Part shown: positions 20,489 through 33,076 of the stretch, one piece after another | Layout: every line of letters begins with the position of its first letter | Numbering within the stretch: position 1 is the first letter of the stretch | Origin: Bolinopsis microptera | Taxonomy: Eukaryota; Ctenophora; Tentaculata; Lobata; Bolinopsidae | Direction: 5' to 3' | Length of the DNA: 64,000 nucleotides | Assembly: GCF_026151205.1 (NCBI RefSeq) | Contig: NC_087078.1 | Location: 11,666,175-11,730,174 of the forward strand | Program-made: the position numbers and the translations under genes | Notes under the pieces: generated by a model | Database searches by the model: none | What the model was told of the DNA's origin: nothing | Seen by the model: only the letters and a program-made list of their open reading frames with translations

Positions 20489-23297
20489 GGACTTTGTTCA
20501 CATTTATTATAATTCGCTCTAACATTTTTATGCAAAACGAGCGTAAATATGCTTTGCACCGACGTTCCGTTATATCATATTATATAATAGAACCGAACGG
20601 CGGTGCATATATAATATATAGACTTTAGAGGGGAATTAACATAAAATCTAGATCCTAGAATTTAGAATTTAGAATCTACAATCTACATATTGATGAAAAC
20701 ATACCCTACCATCTAATAACATGAGCTTTCAAACAACTACCACCAACACTTGACCAACCATTTGAACCAAATACGACTTGACTTGACTTAAGGCGGCTTC
20801 AGCGACCAGATGCTCCACCAAATGTTCCACCAAATTGTTCCAATTGATTTGAACAATGTTTGATCCAGTTCTGCTCCCGAGCGTTAGATGTGAGCGTTAA
20901 AAGAGATAAGAGAACCAGTAAGTACCATAAACTGACGTACCAATTAATATCTTGTCACGATACCCAACATTTTATCGACCAACGTAGCTAATAGCTATAG
21001 TCACGTAGATAAAACCACAAATAACGGGGTACTGGTAGATCGTTCATTTTCATTTATCTACAAGAACTAGATCTTCAAACAAAAATGTTAAATGTTAAAT
21101 TTTAATTATTTAGTTTAATTGACAGCCTTGACTACTGCTGAATACTTTGAACACATAGTTAAAAGTATATTATTTACACGTAATAATAACCTGCATATTT
21201 GAATGATCGGTCCTTCATTTCTTGCCAAAAATATGTTTTACTTCTCCACAGTCCACAAACATATCATATCATATCATTTATCTAACATGTCATTAACATG
21301 TCATTAAGTGATAAACTATTATATTGAATAAAAAAGCTGATACAGTTATATTTTTAAATAAATAAACTCAATGTTAAAGTAATTTTACGATATAGCTTTA
21401 CCGTGTGCATTTTTGTTCAATAAGCTAATTGTTAAATGATAATTAGATTAAATAATTAATTAATTAACCCACTCTCCATGTAGTCCTCGTACTGAGATTG
21501 TCCACCACAACTCTGTTTTCCGTATTATAGGGACGAATCCTCGTGTGACTGTAATAACAAGCATGTTAGTAACTGGGAAATTACAGATTTTACATTAGCA
21601 GTAGAGTAAAATGTATCAAGATAGACAGCCTCATTTATATTCATTTAATGAGCATAGTTTACTTACTATATGGCACCTTGCATTATCCAAGAACGTAATA
21701 TTAAAAGAGTTGAAACTAGATCTACATTCTACATATAATGTATATGACATTTATATTGTATATTTTACTTTCTTTTTGATTTACCTGAACTTGCGTAAAC
21801 AAAAAGAGCACAGATGGTGTAAACCATTTTGACCTCCCTAGAAAATTCATTTGACTGCGTCTGAACTCTGAGCTAATCAAAATTTTCTCAGGAAACTAAG
21901 GTATTTGACTCTTCATACATCTTCAACAATGGAGAATACCCCGTACGAAAAGAACAGATTGGTAATTGCATCCAGCTGACATTGTAAATTCCATCATTAC
22001 TCATCAGACCATAAGGGCACCATGTCGGCAAATTTACCATTCTTGATAGAACACAGCGCACACTTATTACACAGAAAATACTGGAAGATAACTAATACGT
22101 CAAATCAATTTCTTTTACAAATTCTCTTGTTTCGAGTAACCTAATTTCCAGAGACCTTAACAATGAAGAAAGTTACAAGAGACTGACCACTAGGTACCTG
22201 CTAAACAAGAGCCGGGTTTTTCTAAACACCTGCTCCCAAAACAGGGCTGGAAAGGGAGCTCTCTAAAGGGAGCTCTTTAGAGGCACTTAAACAATTTACT
22301 TATTACAGAGCTGAACACGTGAGGCTCTCTCTATCTCGTTAAATATTAACGCCGATATATCGATCATTTATTGAGTTTAAGCTATTTTCAAGGTTGAGTG
22401 AGTTTCAGGGTTAGTGGCAGCTTGGTTCATGATTTTAGCACGTCTTGTTCTAACCTTAAGTTTCAGTTTACACTTCGTTTTATTTGAGAGCTTATATCAT
22501 TATTGCCAAGAAGCGGTATAAGTAGACGGTATAGTAGACTGAAGTTGGAAATTGGCATCGTCCGTTCTTTTAGAGCCGTCTATAATCCAGTATTTTCACA
22601 AATTTGTCAGGTTCCATTATGTGAAGTGTAATTTTTCGAAGATACGATAATATATTCATTTCTGTCTGACATGTAGATATTTGAAGTTTGGTCTTCTTCA
22701 GAATTGGGCTACAACTACACGCAGGCATATCATCTTATATATGGTAAAGTTGTCTTCAACAATATTCGCGCCATCGTATAAGGATCACTTGCAATAAATG
22801 TGTTGGATTTTCTTAGAAGAGGCATCTGGTGATACTTGAAAATTGGTAAGAAATTATCATGTCAACTATAATCCTTGCAACTGACAAAGATTATCACAGA
22901 ATTATATCAGAATGCATGACTGGCAATCGTCTTGAAGCAATCATATGTTGCTGCTACAATCTACCTACGTTGGTACAGGAGTCACAAAATAAGTAATTTC
23001 ATGGACGACAATTTTGTGATTACATTAAAGTACTGATACTAATGATGGTGTTGCGCCAATGGAAATGGCGAAATACAATCCACTCTTTCTATCGGTCATT
23101 TTGGTGGACTGCATAATTAGTGATTGCACATGTGGTCACTGCTCATTGAGAACATATGATAGATTCGAGGGGACTAAATACATTTCCCCGCCGGGGAGCC
23201 TTTAAAATAAAGATTATAGGAACGTGAATATTGTAAATGTATTTTGTCCTTTTCCCTTTGTTTGCTTAATCTTCTTTGCCCCTCAGCTATAATACTT
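20489..23297. other. Intergenic, no gene recognised (2.8 kb)
   Basis: AT-rich sequence upstream of the GPCR gene. It contains an imperfect hairpin at 20555-20607 (TGCACCGACGTTC pairing with GAACGGCGGTGCA). Reading frames here are short and show no domain. A pyrimidine-rich acceptor at about 23270-23286 suggests a 5' leader exon of the GPCR gene lies upstream, but I could not place it. Confidence 0.5.
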
Positions 23298-24555
23298 ATG
23301 ACAGAAGAGTTGATCACAACCAGTCACCGAGTGATAGTGACATTTTGGGGTTTGGTCGCTCTCATCTGCTTTGTTATCGGATGTCCAGCTAACTTGATAG
23401 CTTTCACTTTCTTCGCTCGGTACAAGAAGAGTAGAACTAGTGGAGTACTTTACATCTTAATTACGCTCATTGATGCCCTGATTTGTGGGTTCGGATTTGT
23501 TATTGGAGTATCAGGAGTTCTCAACAACAGCAAGGTTTTTAATCTGTGTCATGTTTATTTAATAATTGTTTAATTTGGAGTTATAGAATGTCAGGTGTCT
23601 GTGGTTTTGATGATATATCACACAACTCCTTTCAGGTGCTGATTGGTAACTTTACATTCTGCCAAATCTATGGAATATCTTGGTTTACTCTAGACATAAC
23701 ATCAATCTTTGTTATGGCTGTCCTCAACCTGTGTAGAACCATCTCAATTTACCAGCCCTTTAGAGCTATACAGAAGAAGACAGTGTTAATCCCAGTTTTA
23801 ATCTACATCACAGTGACCATCCTCGACACCACTTTTCCACTGTGGTTTGGAAGTTTCTACAAACCGGACTATGATGGAGTTCAATGTAATTACAACATGC
23901 CCAAAATTATGCCCTACGATTCACTACAATTCAAAATTTATCTAACCATCCACACATCAGTCAATCGTGTCATAATCCCTATGATAATAATTATCTGTTG
24001 TATTTTGTCGAGTGTCAAGATTTGGAACAATCGGGCTACAAAAGTGCAGTGCAGCAGAAGAAATAGCAGGGGGCAAAGGTTAAGACAGAGGAGAAGGATT
24101 GAGGCAACTAAAACAGTTGTCTTGTTAGGAATCATATACATACTGTTAAACATCCACTACAATGTGATATACGTAATGAGTCTTTATCACACATTGAGCG
24201 GAACCAGTTGGTAAGTTTTGCTAGAAAATTTGATAACTTAATGTCCCCTGCCTTGAAGATGTATTGAATATCTATGAAGAGTAACACTTCATTTAAAGGA
24301 AGGATAAAAATATAAATTATCTTAATTTTCAGGTACCTGTTCCCAGAAACAACGAATAAGGCTATGAGTGGCTTTTACGAGTTCTCAGCCTACTACATTT
24401 ACGTTCACTGTATTTTACTGAATTCAACTATCAACATCATTATGCTGTACATAAGAACAAATAAGATCAAGCTTTACTTTAAATCTGTGGTCAGTTGTAA
24501 AATATTGCAAAATTTCAAGTCGGAATTATTCTCTTCAAATGGGGTTGATTTATAG
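23298..24555 (+). CDS. Class A (rhodopsin-like) GPCR, three exons
   Basis: Exons 23298-23534, 23636-24210 and 24333-24555 join to 344 residues. Seven hydrophobic segments are visible. TM1 contains GCPANLIAFTFF and TM2 SGVLYILITLIDALICGFGF. A Cys before TM3 (NFTFCQIYG) and one in loop 2 (GVQCNY) can form the usual disulfide. TM3 ends NLCRTISI, so CRT stands where DRY is usual. TM4, TM5, a very basic loop 3 (RGQRLRQRRRIEATK) and TM6 follow. TM7 has LNSTINIIMLY in place of NPxxY. The altered motifs mean ligand and coupling cannot be guessed. The donor after exon 1 (AAG|GTTTTT) is weak, although the join restores the frame exactly. A pyrimidine-rich acceptor just before the ATG hints at a 5' leader exon. 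Confidence 0.8.
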
Positions 24556-24646
24556 TTAATCATTTTATGGAATTGGCTGCTTTGTGAAACATTTTTTGTG
24601 AAATATTTTTTTGGAAATATAAACCTTCAAATATCTTTTATTTTAC

Positions 24647-25237
24647 CTTGCAGTAGATGGACAGTAATCTGAACGGGGTGGCGATCTATTTTTAGTTCTA
24701 TTAGATCCCTTTGCTAATTGAACAACACATCTGAAAATATGACTTGTAAGTCACAGTAAAATCATGAAGTGTTGTGTCAAGTAAACAAGTTTAAAATCAG
24801 CTGTAATATTAACATTTTAAAATTATCTTTTTACCTATTTCCTAAAAAGTCCCTGCTATTTAAATCGTCACAAGCCTCTTCTGCTTTTCTCCTGTCTTCA
24901 AACTCCTGAGGAAATGTTCACATTTATTTTACTATTAAGTACAACACTCTTCATGTTAGCCATTCAAAAACGCCACAATAACAGGTATATCAACATACGG
25001 AATTTCAGAGCTATTTCACCAAATTTAATCAATTTATGATTATCTTATGAACATGAGATTATTTTTACAATAGACTGTAAACAGTATAGTATATTCTAAA
25101 GTACTCACGACAAAAGAATAACCCTTCTTGATTATAATGTCCAGCAGTTTACCATAGTTTTTGAAAAACTTCTTTATGTCTTGCTCTTGAGTGTCGGAAG
25201 GTATTTTACCGAGATAAACTGTGTAAGAACTAGGCAT
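24647..25237 (-). CDS. SR-protein-like RRM gene, first three exons
   Basis: Three minus-strand exons join in frame: 25237-25109, 24905-24835 and 24730-24647. They encode one RRM. Beta 1/RNP2 is TVYLGKIP, helix 1 TQEQDIKKFFKNYG, RNP1 is KKGYSFVEFE (split at the first intron), helix 2 RRKAEEACDDLN and beta 4 GNRCVVQLAKG. A basic linker with NRSPPRSDY follows. This is the layout of SRSF4/5/6-type splicing factors (compare family motifs GYGFVEF and LNG+...GERV), nuclear RNA-binding proteins that control splice-site choice. The third exon ends at a GTAAAA donor with an incomplete codon, so more exons are expected. They would lie within or beyond the GPCR gene on the opposite strand. I found no second RRM or RS domain there. 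It could be a real gene with a long intron or a truncated copy. Confidence 0.7.
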
Positions 25238-26280
25238 TGTTGAACATTATAGACACATTCTAGAAAAGACAATTTTATTATTTATCACCAATTCAATACA
25301 CAATCAATTAATAAATATATATATCCGAATAAACTTGATTTCAAAGTAAGTGATACAAGTATGCTAGCAGCTAGCGCGCTTGTATTTAATAATAATACGC
25401 GCTGTTAGAGTGGGTCTGACCACACCGCCACTCACATTGCCACAGCTGGTGAAAGAACCCAAGCACTATTGTCTATTAAGCTTTTATGAGCCCTGATTGA
25501 CTGCTGAGAGTGGTGACGGGTCTGACATTTATTTTGTTTTCCTTATATTCCAGTATGCAGTAAAATTAAGTTATATGATTGTCATGCGATATTTAAGTCA
25601 CAGCTGCTCGCAATACATTATTGATTATAAAATTGTTAAATAAGCTCGCTATACACTTTTAGATACTAAATGTATATGTTCATATTAGCTCATAATATCG
25701 AATACCAATAACAAATAAAATATAAACATGAAGAGGCCCAAAACCAACTCAAGCATGACACCAGATTAAAAACAACATCGCACATATTGTCATTGGAAGC
25801 TGCAAGCTTATTATCGTATGATTCCACGTTGATCCGTTATTATGCAATCACCTTCAGGCGGTGTCAACAGATCATGCAAAAAGGGTTTTTGACAGGCTGT
25901 GCCCTTACCACAATTAAACTGAACCATTGCCTGATGTAAACATGAGTGTTGGCTAAGTGAGCTGCGCAAGCGCTCACGCATTTGTGTAGATCTGGCTAGT
26001 AGCGCTTGAGTAATTTGGCTACAAAAACGTAAATTGTGCGTTACGTAAAGTATCATTTTTTCCCTTCAGATAAAGTGAACAGTACACCCGCGTGTAACCT
26101 GCTTCAATGGTTTGTGTGCATGTGTGGTGGAGTGAGTGTAGAATGTAATGATCGACTGAATCTGTTTCTTTTGTGGTATATATATGATGAGAGAAACAGG
26201 TGTAAAATGAAAAAAGATATAAATATAAATGGGGGTATTTTCATACGAAAGTGTTGAAGTTTAAGTCCTGCCAGTTATAA
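25238..26280. other. Intergenic, no gene recognised (1 kb)
   Basis: Upstream region of the RRM gene. A 20-bp direct repeat (TTAAGTCCTGCCAGTTATAA) occurs twice at about 26258-26300. No convincing coding exon was seen. Confidence 0.5.
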
Positions 26281-27030
26281 TTAAGTCCTGCCAGTTATAA
26301 TTTTAATATTGTCAGGTTGGTGTTGAGCCTTCATGATAGAATGCTTCAATTGGGATTTAATTGAGCCTAGTGAACCTATTTTACCACGTGCATTTGACTG
26401 CTCAAGAAACGTATTCCATAGATTTGCCCCTTTGTATGCGAAATTGTGTGATGATTGTGGTGTCACAAATCTGTCATCTCTGAGCTCAGACTTCTAAAAG
26501 AGAGAATACATAGATATGGGCTGATGACTCTTCACTTTCTTCATTGTTTCAGAAATGCATCGGTATCTATGTATATTATGTATTGTCATTAGTTCCTTAG
26601 ATTGGAAAATCGGTTTTGTTGATTCTCTAGAGTGGAATTCTGCCCCAAGTATTTGGCAGCGATGTGGCCTTACTTGTCTATCACCAGTCTTCCTCAAGCT
26701 GATACATAAAGAACACGGTTTAATGTGAGGTATAGTTGATTCATTGGATATTTGACCTTTCTTGTTAATACTGCACTGAATTGGCCTGCTACGAGAACTT
26801 AACAGGTTTTAAACTTGTCGCTAAATACTTTTAGTCTGAGTCCCCAAACTAAACAGGATTCGGACACATTTCTTTTGTGCAAGGAATAGCGGTGAAAGCT
26901 TATTAATTGATACACCACCCCATACAGTTACACCGTATCCTATATGAGATTCAAAGAAAGTGTGGTATATTTGTTTGTACAGTTGGCTGGGGAGTAAGTT
27001 TTTATTTGATAAATACGGCCACATATGCTG
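26281..27030 (-). pseudogene. Decayed LINE 3' end
   Basis: Minus-strand frames in pieces carry the C-terminal part of a LINE RT: LLPSQLYKQIYHTFFESHI, VTVWGG and FLAQKKCVRILF, then further down H-N-F-A-Y-K-G-A-N-L-W-N. These match the layout of the region after the RT in the CR1/Jockey-like LINE at 17918-19777 (SQLYYCCTVWG-type, then SAQKKGIR, then GPKLYN). Several frame breaks separate the pieces. It is a 5'-truncated, old copy. Confidence 0.7.
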
Positions 27031-28167
27031 TTTAATTTCTTAGTCAGTTTCTCGATATGAGGCTAGTAAAACAAAATTTTTAGTAAAACAAAATTTTATT
27101 TACCACAAAACAATCAATACATATTTAATATTATTATACATTGACAAATAAATCTAAATTTAAATTCAGCTATATACACAATACACAGCCCGCCGCGCAG
27201 ACAGCCACACATTGCTGAGAGATTCTCAGGTGCAGATGTAAGCGCCGCGCGCGCGAGGTTTGTTATCTTACAATTACATGTCACGATGACCTAGGAAGGT
27301 TCCTTATTAAAGCTCATGAACGAAGATTCCCTAAAGCGTCCTCCAAACAAATTCCCTAACATTAACAATATTGCAAAATTATAATCTAAGACTCGGAACA
27401 CTTTTAGATAAGTTCATTTAAATTATTAAGTATTTTGAATCTCACTCTTAAGATTTACGGGGTTCATTGTATATATATATACTTCACGACAATCTGTTGT
27501 AAAACAGGGGTTCCAGAAAACCCACTTCCCGATACTCCTGAAACATGAAATTTTTTTACAGTCGATTTGGACGAGGTTGCAAGACGCCCTGCAAAGTTTC
27601 AGATCTCTAACTCAATTTTAACATGGTTTTTAAGGCACCTGAATATGGCGATTTTGGGTTTTTTACCTAATTTCGTATAACATGCTGGCACGTATTTTGC
27701 GCAAATTTCTTAAAAACCTTCACATAACTATTTCTTATTCCTGTCATCTTTAACATTGAATTAAAATGTTTTGAACTTAAATATACCTGCTGAACTACTT
27801 TCGATGAGTCTTAATGCCTGGAAAACAATAAAGGGGATATACTAGTATAGGGGGTAAATAGTATTGTGAATATAAGGGCGACGGTAATGCTTGCCAGCAT
27901 TGTGATCAGGACCGTCGACGAGTCCAACTCGGCGCGCGTCCTGGTACTGGTAGGTTATAAACCTACAAAGCCTCACGACAAATCGCAATTTTTTCAGTTC
28001 TCCGATCGCGTCAAATTGCGCATTTTCTTTTAAATCTGAGGACCAAATTTTCGTATTTTTCTTCAAATCTGTGAGCCAAATATCACGTTTTCTATAATTA
28101 ATATACGAAACCAATCAGTATCACATACAATTTTTATATTATTATAATAATAAGACTTATATTTCAG
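27031..28167. other. Intergenic or 5' intron of gene A (1.1 kb)
   Basis: Contains a short direct repeat (AGTAAAACAAAATTT, twice near 27066-27095) and a small CpG-rich patch at about 27188-27256. The leader exon of the downstream secreted-protein gene may lie here or further left. None was identified. Confidence 0.45.
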
Positions 28168-31100
28168 AGGAAGAGGAAGTTGTTGTAAATCATTGTCATA
28201 CTGATTATCCCAACGTCTACTTCAACGGACAGAACTGTTGTAAATCGAACATGGAAAAGTTCTACGAGCCTCAGGGTGCCCAATGTGACGGCAGTGTGAT
28301 TCAGAGAGACAGTTTGTGTTGTGCGGGAGACCAGTACACGTCGTGCCCCGGTGGAAACTGTAGGAGCAACCCGTCACCCACACCAGGTGAGTTGGTCGTA
28401 TAAATATAATTAGTATAATTAGTATAATTAGTTTATAGGCTTCAAATCTTGATATCCTTTAATTCGTCCGGAGAGAGGGATGCAAGTTGATCGTACGGAC
28501 TTCGTAAACCTCAACAAAAAAGGCATTTTAAGAGAAGCACCGCATCTATTTGCTATGTGCTTCTTTAAGAGAAGCACCGCATCTAGTTGCTAGGTGCTTC
28601 TTTCAGATCAGCACCGTATCTAGTTGCTAGGTGCTATTTTAAGAGAAGCACCGTATCTAGTTGCTAGTTGCTTTTTTAAGAGAAGCATCGTATTTAGTTG
28701 CTATGTGCTATTTTAAGAGAAGGTCAAGGTAAGGGTCGGTTGTCGGGGGGTCAATTGTCGGGCGGTCAATTGTCGCCCACCCGGTGCTTCTCTTAAAGAA
28801 GCACATAGCAACTAAATACGAAGCTTCTCTTAAAAAAGCAACTAGCAACTAGATACCGTGCTTCTCTTAAAGAACCCTAACCCTAACCCTATCCCTAACC
28901 CAAACCCTAACCCTAACCCTGACCCTGACCCAGGACTCTGACCCTGACCATGACCCTGACCCTGACCTTAACCCGATCAATTGACCCTAGTGTCGGGGGG
29001 TCAATTGTCGGGGGGTCAATTGTCGGGGGTCAATTGTCGTACTAAACCCTAGATTTCGCGACAATTGACCCCAGTGTAATTACATAGGGGTTCAATTGTC
29101 GGGGGTCAATTGTCGGGGGTCAATTGTCCAGTAGTATATAATAGAACATTTTGATTTCCTAATCTTTTTATTATACAATTTTTATATTATTATAATAATA
29201 AGACTTATATTTCAGAGGAAGAGGAAGTTGTTATAAATCATTGTCCTACTGATTATCCCTACGTCTACTACAACGGACAGTACTGTTGTAAATCGAACAT
29301 GGAGAAGTTCGTCGACCGTCAGGGTGCCCAATGTGACGGCAGTGTGATTCAGAGAGACAGTTTGTGTTGTGCGGGAGACCAGTACACGTCGTGCCCCGGT
29401 GGAAACTGTGAGAGCAACCCGGCACCCACACCAGGTGAGTTGGTCGTATAATTAGTATAATTAGTATAATTAGTTTAAAGGCTTCAAATCTTGATATCCT
29501 TTAATTCGTCCGGAGAGAGGGATGCAAGTTGATCTTACGGACTTCGTAAACCTCAACAAAAAAGGGCATTTTAAGAGAAGCACCGCATCTATTTGCTATG
29601 TGCTTCTTTAAGAGAAGCACCGCATCTAGTTGCTAGGTGCTATTTTAAGAGAAGCACCGTATCTAGTTGCTAGTTGCTTTTTTAAGAGAAGCATCGTATT
29701 TAGTTGCTATGTGCTATTTTAAGAGAAGGTCAAGGTAAGGGTCGGTTGTCGGGGGGTCAATAATTGTCGGGCGGTCAATTGTCGCCCACCCGGTGCTTCT
29801 CTTAAAGAAGCACATAGCAACTAAATACGATGCTTCTCTTAAAAAAGCAACTAGCAACTAGATACCGTGCTTCTCTTAAAGAACCCTAACCCTAACCCTA
29901 TCCCTAACCCAAACCCTAACCCTAACCCTGACCCTGACCCAGGACTCTGACCCTGACCATGACCCTGACCCTGACCTTAACCCGATCAATTGACCCCAGT
30001 GTCGGGGGGTCAATTGTCGGGGGGTCAATTGTCGGGGGTCAATTGTCGTACTAAACCCTAGATTTCGCGACAATTGACCCCAGTGTAATTACATAGGGGT
30101 TCAATTGTCGGGGGTCAATTGTCGGGGGTCAATTGTCCAGTAGTATATAATAGAACATTTTGATTTCCTAATTTTTTTATTATACAATTTTTACATTATT
30201 ATAATAATAAGACTTATATTTCAGAGGAAGAGGAAGTTGTTATAAATCATTGTCCTACTGATTATCCCAACGTCTACTACAACGGACAGTACTGTTGTAA
30301 ATCGAACATGGAGAAGTTCGTCGACCGTCAGGGTGCCCAATGTGACGGCAGTGTGATTCAGAGAGACAGTTTGTGTTGTGCGGGAGACCAGTACACGTCG
30401 TGCCCCGGTGGAAACTGTGAGAGCAACCCGGCACCCACAACAGGTGAGTTGGTCGTATAATTAGTATAATTAGTATAATTAGTTTAAAGGCTTCAAATCT
30501 TGATATCCTTTAATTCGTCCGGAGAGAGGGATGCAAGTTGATCTTACGGACTTCGTAAACCTCAACAAAAAAGGCATTTTAAGAGAAGCACCGCATCTAT
30601 TTGCTATGTGCTTCTTTAAGAGAAGCACCGTATCTAGTTGCTAGGTGCTTCTTTCAGATCAGCACCGTATCTAGTTGCTAGGTGCTATTTTAAGAGAAGC
30701 ACCGTATCTAGTTGCTAGTTGCTTTTTTAAGAGAAGCATCGTATTTAGTTGCTATGTGCTATTTTAAGAGAAGGTCAAGGTAAGGGTCGGTTGTCGGGGG
30801 GTCAATTGTCGGGCGGTCAATTGTCGCCCACCCGGTGCTTCTCTTAAAAAAGCAACTAGCAACTAGATACCGTGCTTCTCTTAAAGAACCCTAACCCTAA
30901 CCCTATCCCTAACCCAAACCCTAACCCTAACCCTGACCCTGACCCAGGACTCTGACCCTGACCATGACCCTGACCCTGACCTTAACCCGATCAATTGACC
31001 CCAGTGTCGGGGGGTCAATTGTCGGGGGGTCAATTGTCGGGGGTCAATTGTCGTACTAAACCCTAGATTTCGCGACAATTGACCCCAGTGTAATTACATA

Positions 31101-31800
31101 GGGGTTCAATTGTCGGGGGTCAATTGTCGGGGGTCAATTGTCCAGTAGTATATAATAAAACATTTTGATTTCCTAATCTTTTTATTATACAATTTTTATA
31201 TTATTATAATAATAAGACTTATATTTCAGAGGAAGAGGAAGTTGTTGTAAATCATTGTCCTACTGATTATCCCAACGTCTACTACAACGGACAGTACTGT
31301 TGTAAATCGAACATGGAGAAGTTCGTCGACCGTCAGGGTGCCCAATGTGACGGCAGTGTGATTCAGAGAGACAGTTTGTGTTGTGCGGTAGACCAGTACA
31401 CGTCGTGCCCCGGTGGAAACTGTGAGAGCAACCCGGCACCCACAACAGGTGAGTTGGTCGTATAATTAGTATAATTAGTATACTTAGTTTAAAGGCTTCA
31501 AATCTTGATATCCTTTAATTCGTCCGGAGAGAGGGATGCAAGTTGATCTTACGGACTTCGTAAACCTCAACAAAAAGGGCATTTTAAGAGAAGCACCGCA
31601 TCTATTTGCTATGTGCTTCTTTAAGAGAAGCACCGTATCTAGTTGCTAGGTGCTTCTTTCAGAGAAGCACCGTATCTAGTTGCAAATTGCTTTTTTAAGA
31701 GAAGCATCGTATTTAGTTGCTATGTGCTTCTTTAAGAGAAGCACTGTATCTAGTTGCTAGGTGCTTCTTTAAGAGAAGCACCGGGTGGGTGACAATTGAC
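28168..31800 (+). repeat. Tandem 1-kb units: exon plus intronic hairpin repeat, four copies
   Basis: The unit (period 1048, 1009, 1005 bp) holds the 219-nt exon, about 100 bp of unique intron, direct repeats of AAGAGAAGCACCGTATCTAG with TTGCTAGGTGCTTCTTT, then (GGGGGTCAATTGTCG)n, the same hairpin module inverted, and a telomere-like block (CCCTAA)n/(CCCTGA)n near 28868, 29881 and 30886. The hairpin part looks like a foldback MITE already present in the intron before the exon was duplicated. Copy 4 lacks the inverted half and carries a long CCCTGA array. Confidence 0.9.
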
Positions 31801-32587
31801 CGCCCGACAATTGACCCCCCTGACCCTGACCCTGACCCTGACCCTGACCCTGACCCTGACCCTGACCCTGACCCTGACCCTGACCCTGACCCTGACCCTG
31901 ACCCTGACCCTGACCCTGACCCTGACCCTGACCCTGACCCTGACCCTGACCCTGACCCTGACCCTGACCCTGACCCTGACTCTGACCTTTTGGCTATAAT
32001 ATGTTTTGTGGCAATTCGGTAGTGTGGCAAAGCACGGTTAACGCACGGTTAAGGCACGGTTAAAGCACAGTTAAGGCACGGTTAAGGCACGTTTTAAAAC
32101 ATCAGAACTATGAATGAGTGACTCTGAAATTTACACACCGAAACAGCTTCAGATCTATCGTTGAATGTGATCTGTGATGATCAGATGGTACTCTGGGTTG
32201 ATGGTGTTCAGACAAACGTTGCCGGACAGGGAGCCTGGAACCAGATGTCTTCTCTCAAAATTCCTGATACCACTCAGGTGATCGGTATCAAATGTTTAAA
32301 CACAGGAGGACCATACGGGATCATGGGCTCCGTCGAAGATGAGTCAGGGAACAATGTTCTCGTTACTGACAACTCTTGGAGCTGCTCAAATGCTGCTGAT
32401 GATGGCTGGGAAAAGGCAGGCTTTGTAGAGGGAGACAACTGGAACGCAGCATCTTACTACCCCCACCTCGTCTACATCACCAATAACGGACCGTGGGCCG
32501 CCGCAATGTCAGCCAACAAACAAATCATCTGGACTGCTAGCGCTGCAGATACCACTGTTTACTGCCGAAAAGTAATCCAAAAACCAG
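28168..32587 (+). CDS. Gene A: four cysteine-rich domains plus lectin-like domain (partial)
   Basis: Five phase 1-1 exons join without frameshift: four of 219 nt (28168-28386, 29216-29434, 30225-30443, 31230-31448) and one of 435 nt (32153-32587). Each 219-nt exon encodes an acidic start (EEEEVV), then a 73-residue domain with eight Cys: HC, CCKSNMEKF, AQCDGSVIQRDSLCC, TSC, GNC, then a Pro-rich end. The 435-nt exon encodes a lectin-like beta-sandwich (CDDQMVLWVDGVQ, IGIKCLNTGGPYGIMGS, NSWSCS, NNGPWAAAMS, IIWTASAAD, YCRKVI). Both families occur in extracellular proteins of marine invertebrates, so a secreted, sugar-binding or matrix role is inferred. Exon copy 1 differs most; copy 4 has GVD where the others have GAGD or AGD. 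The leader and terminal exons are not identified. After 32587 the frame could also read through about 42 more codons to a TAA. Confidence 0.75.
31815..31988 (+). repeat. (CCCTGA)n hexamer array
   Basis: About 27 uninterrupted copies of CCCTGA, a one-base variant of the telomeric CCCTAA. Open frames here (DP, TL or GS dipeptide repeats) are artefacts of the hexamer. Confidence 0.95.
32022..32095 (+). repeat. 11-bp minisatellite, GCACGGTTAAG
   Basis: About six imperfect copies of GCACGGTTAAG lie in the intron just before the lectin-like exon of gene A. Confidence 0.8.
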
Positions 32588-33076
32588 GTAACTATGAACT
32601 CTGCCTGGTACTTTTCCATTACCTGTCAGGTGTGAAGGTTGTGTTCCTCTTGCACGCGGTCGTATCCTATCTAAGGAAAACATTTGAATTAATGACAATA
32701 ATAAAAGACTAAAGGCGATAGCTAGGCTTTTCAAGTTTCAACATATTTATGTTTCAAAAGTCTGCAAGATTTTGAACTGTCTATTTCTTGTAGAATGGAC
32801 ACTACACGTTCAATCCTTATTTGAGTGTGAATAAATGCTTATCAAAATATATATCAGAAATCTCGGCTCCAATGCGCCATTGGATTCGACTTCTATTCCA
32901 GTATTTATGGACGGCGCTGGAGTGAACGCCCATTCTTAGATACTGCTCTACTAGTATGTTGGAGACAAAGTCATTATTAATATTAATTATTATATGATAT
33001 ATCTAACTGTGCTGTATAATAATACAGTTCACATCAAGACCTCTCTATAAGATATCCCAAAATAAGGGGTATTATA

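Noticed and set aside
28168-31448. Cysteine-rich exons as a venom toxin
   Set aside because: The eight-Cys pattern does not match a toxin family I can name, and the exon is fused in frame to a lectin-like domain.
31713-32030. Proteins with Asp-Pro, Thr-Leu or Gly-Ser repeats
   Set aside because: They are three readings of one CCCTGA hexamer array.
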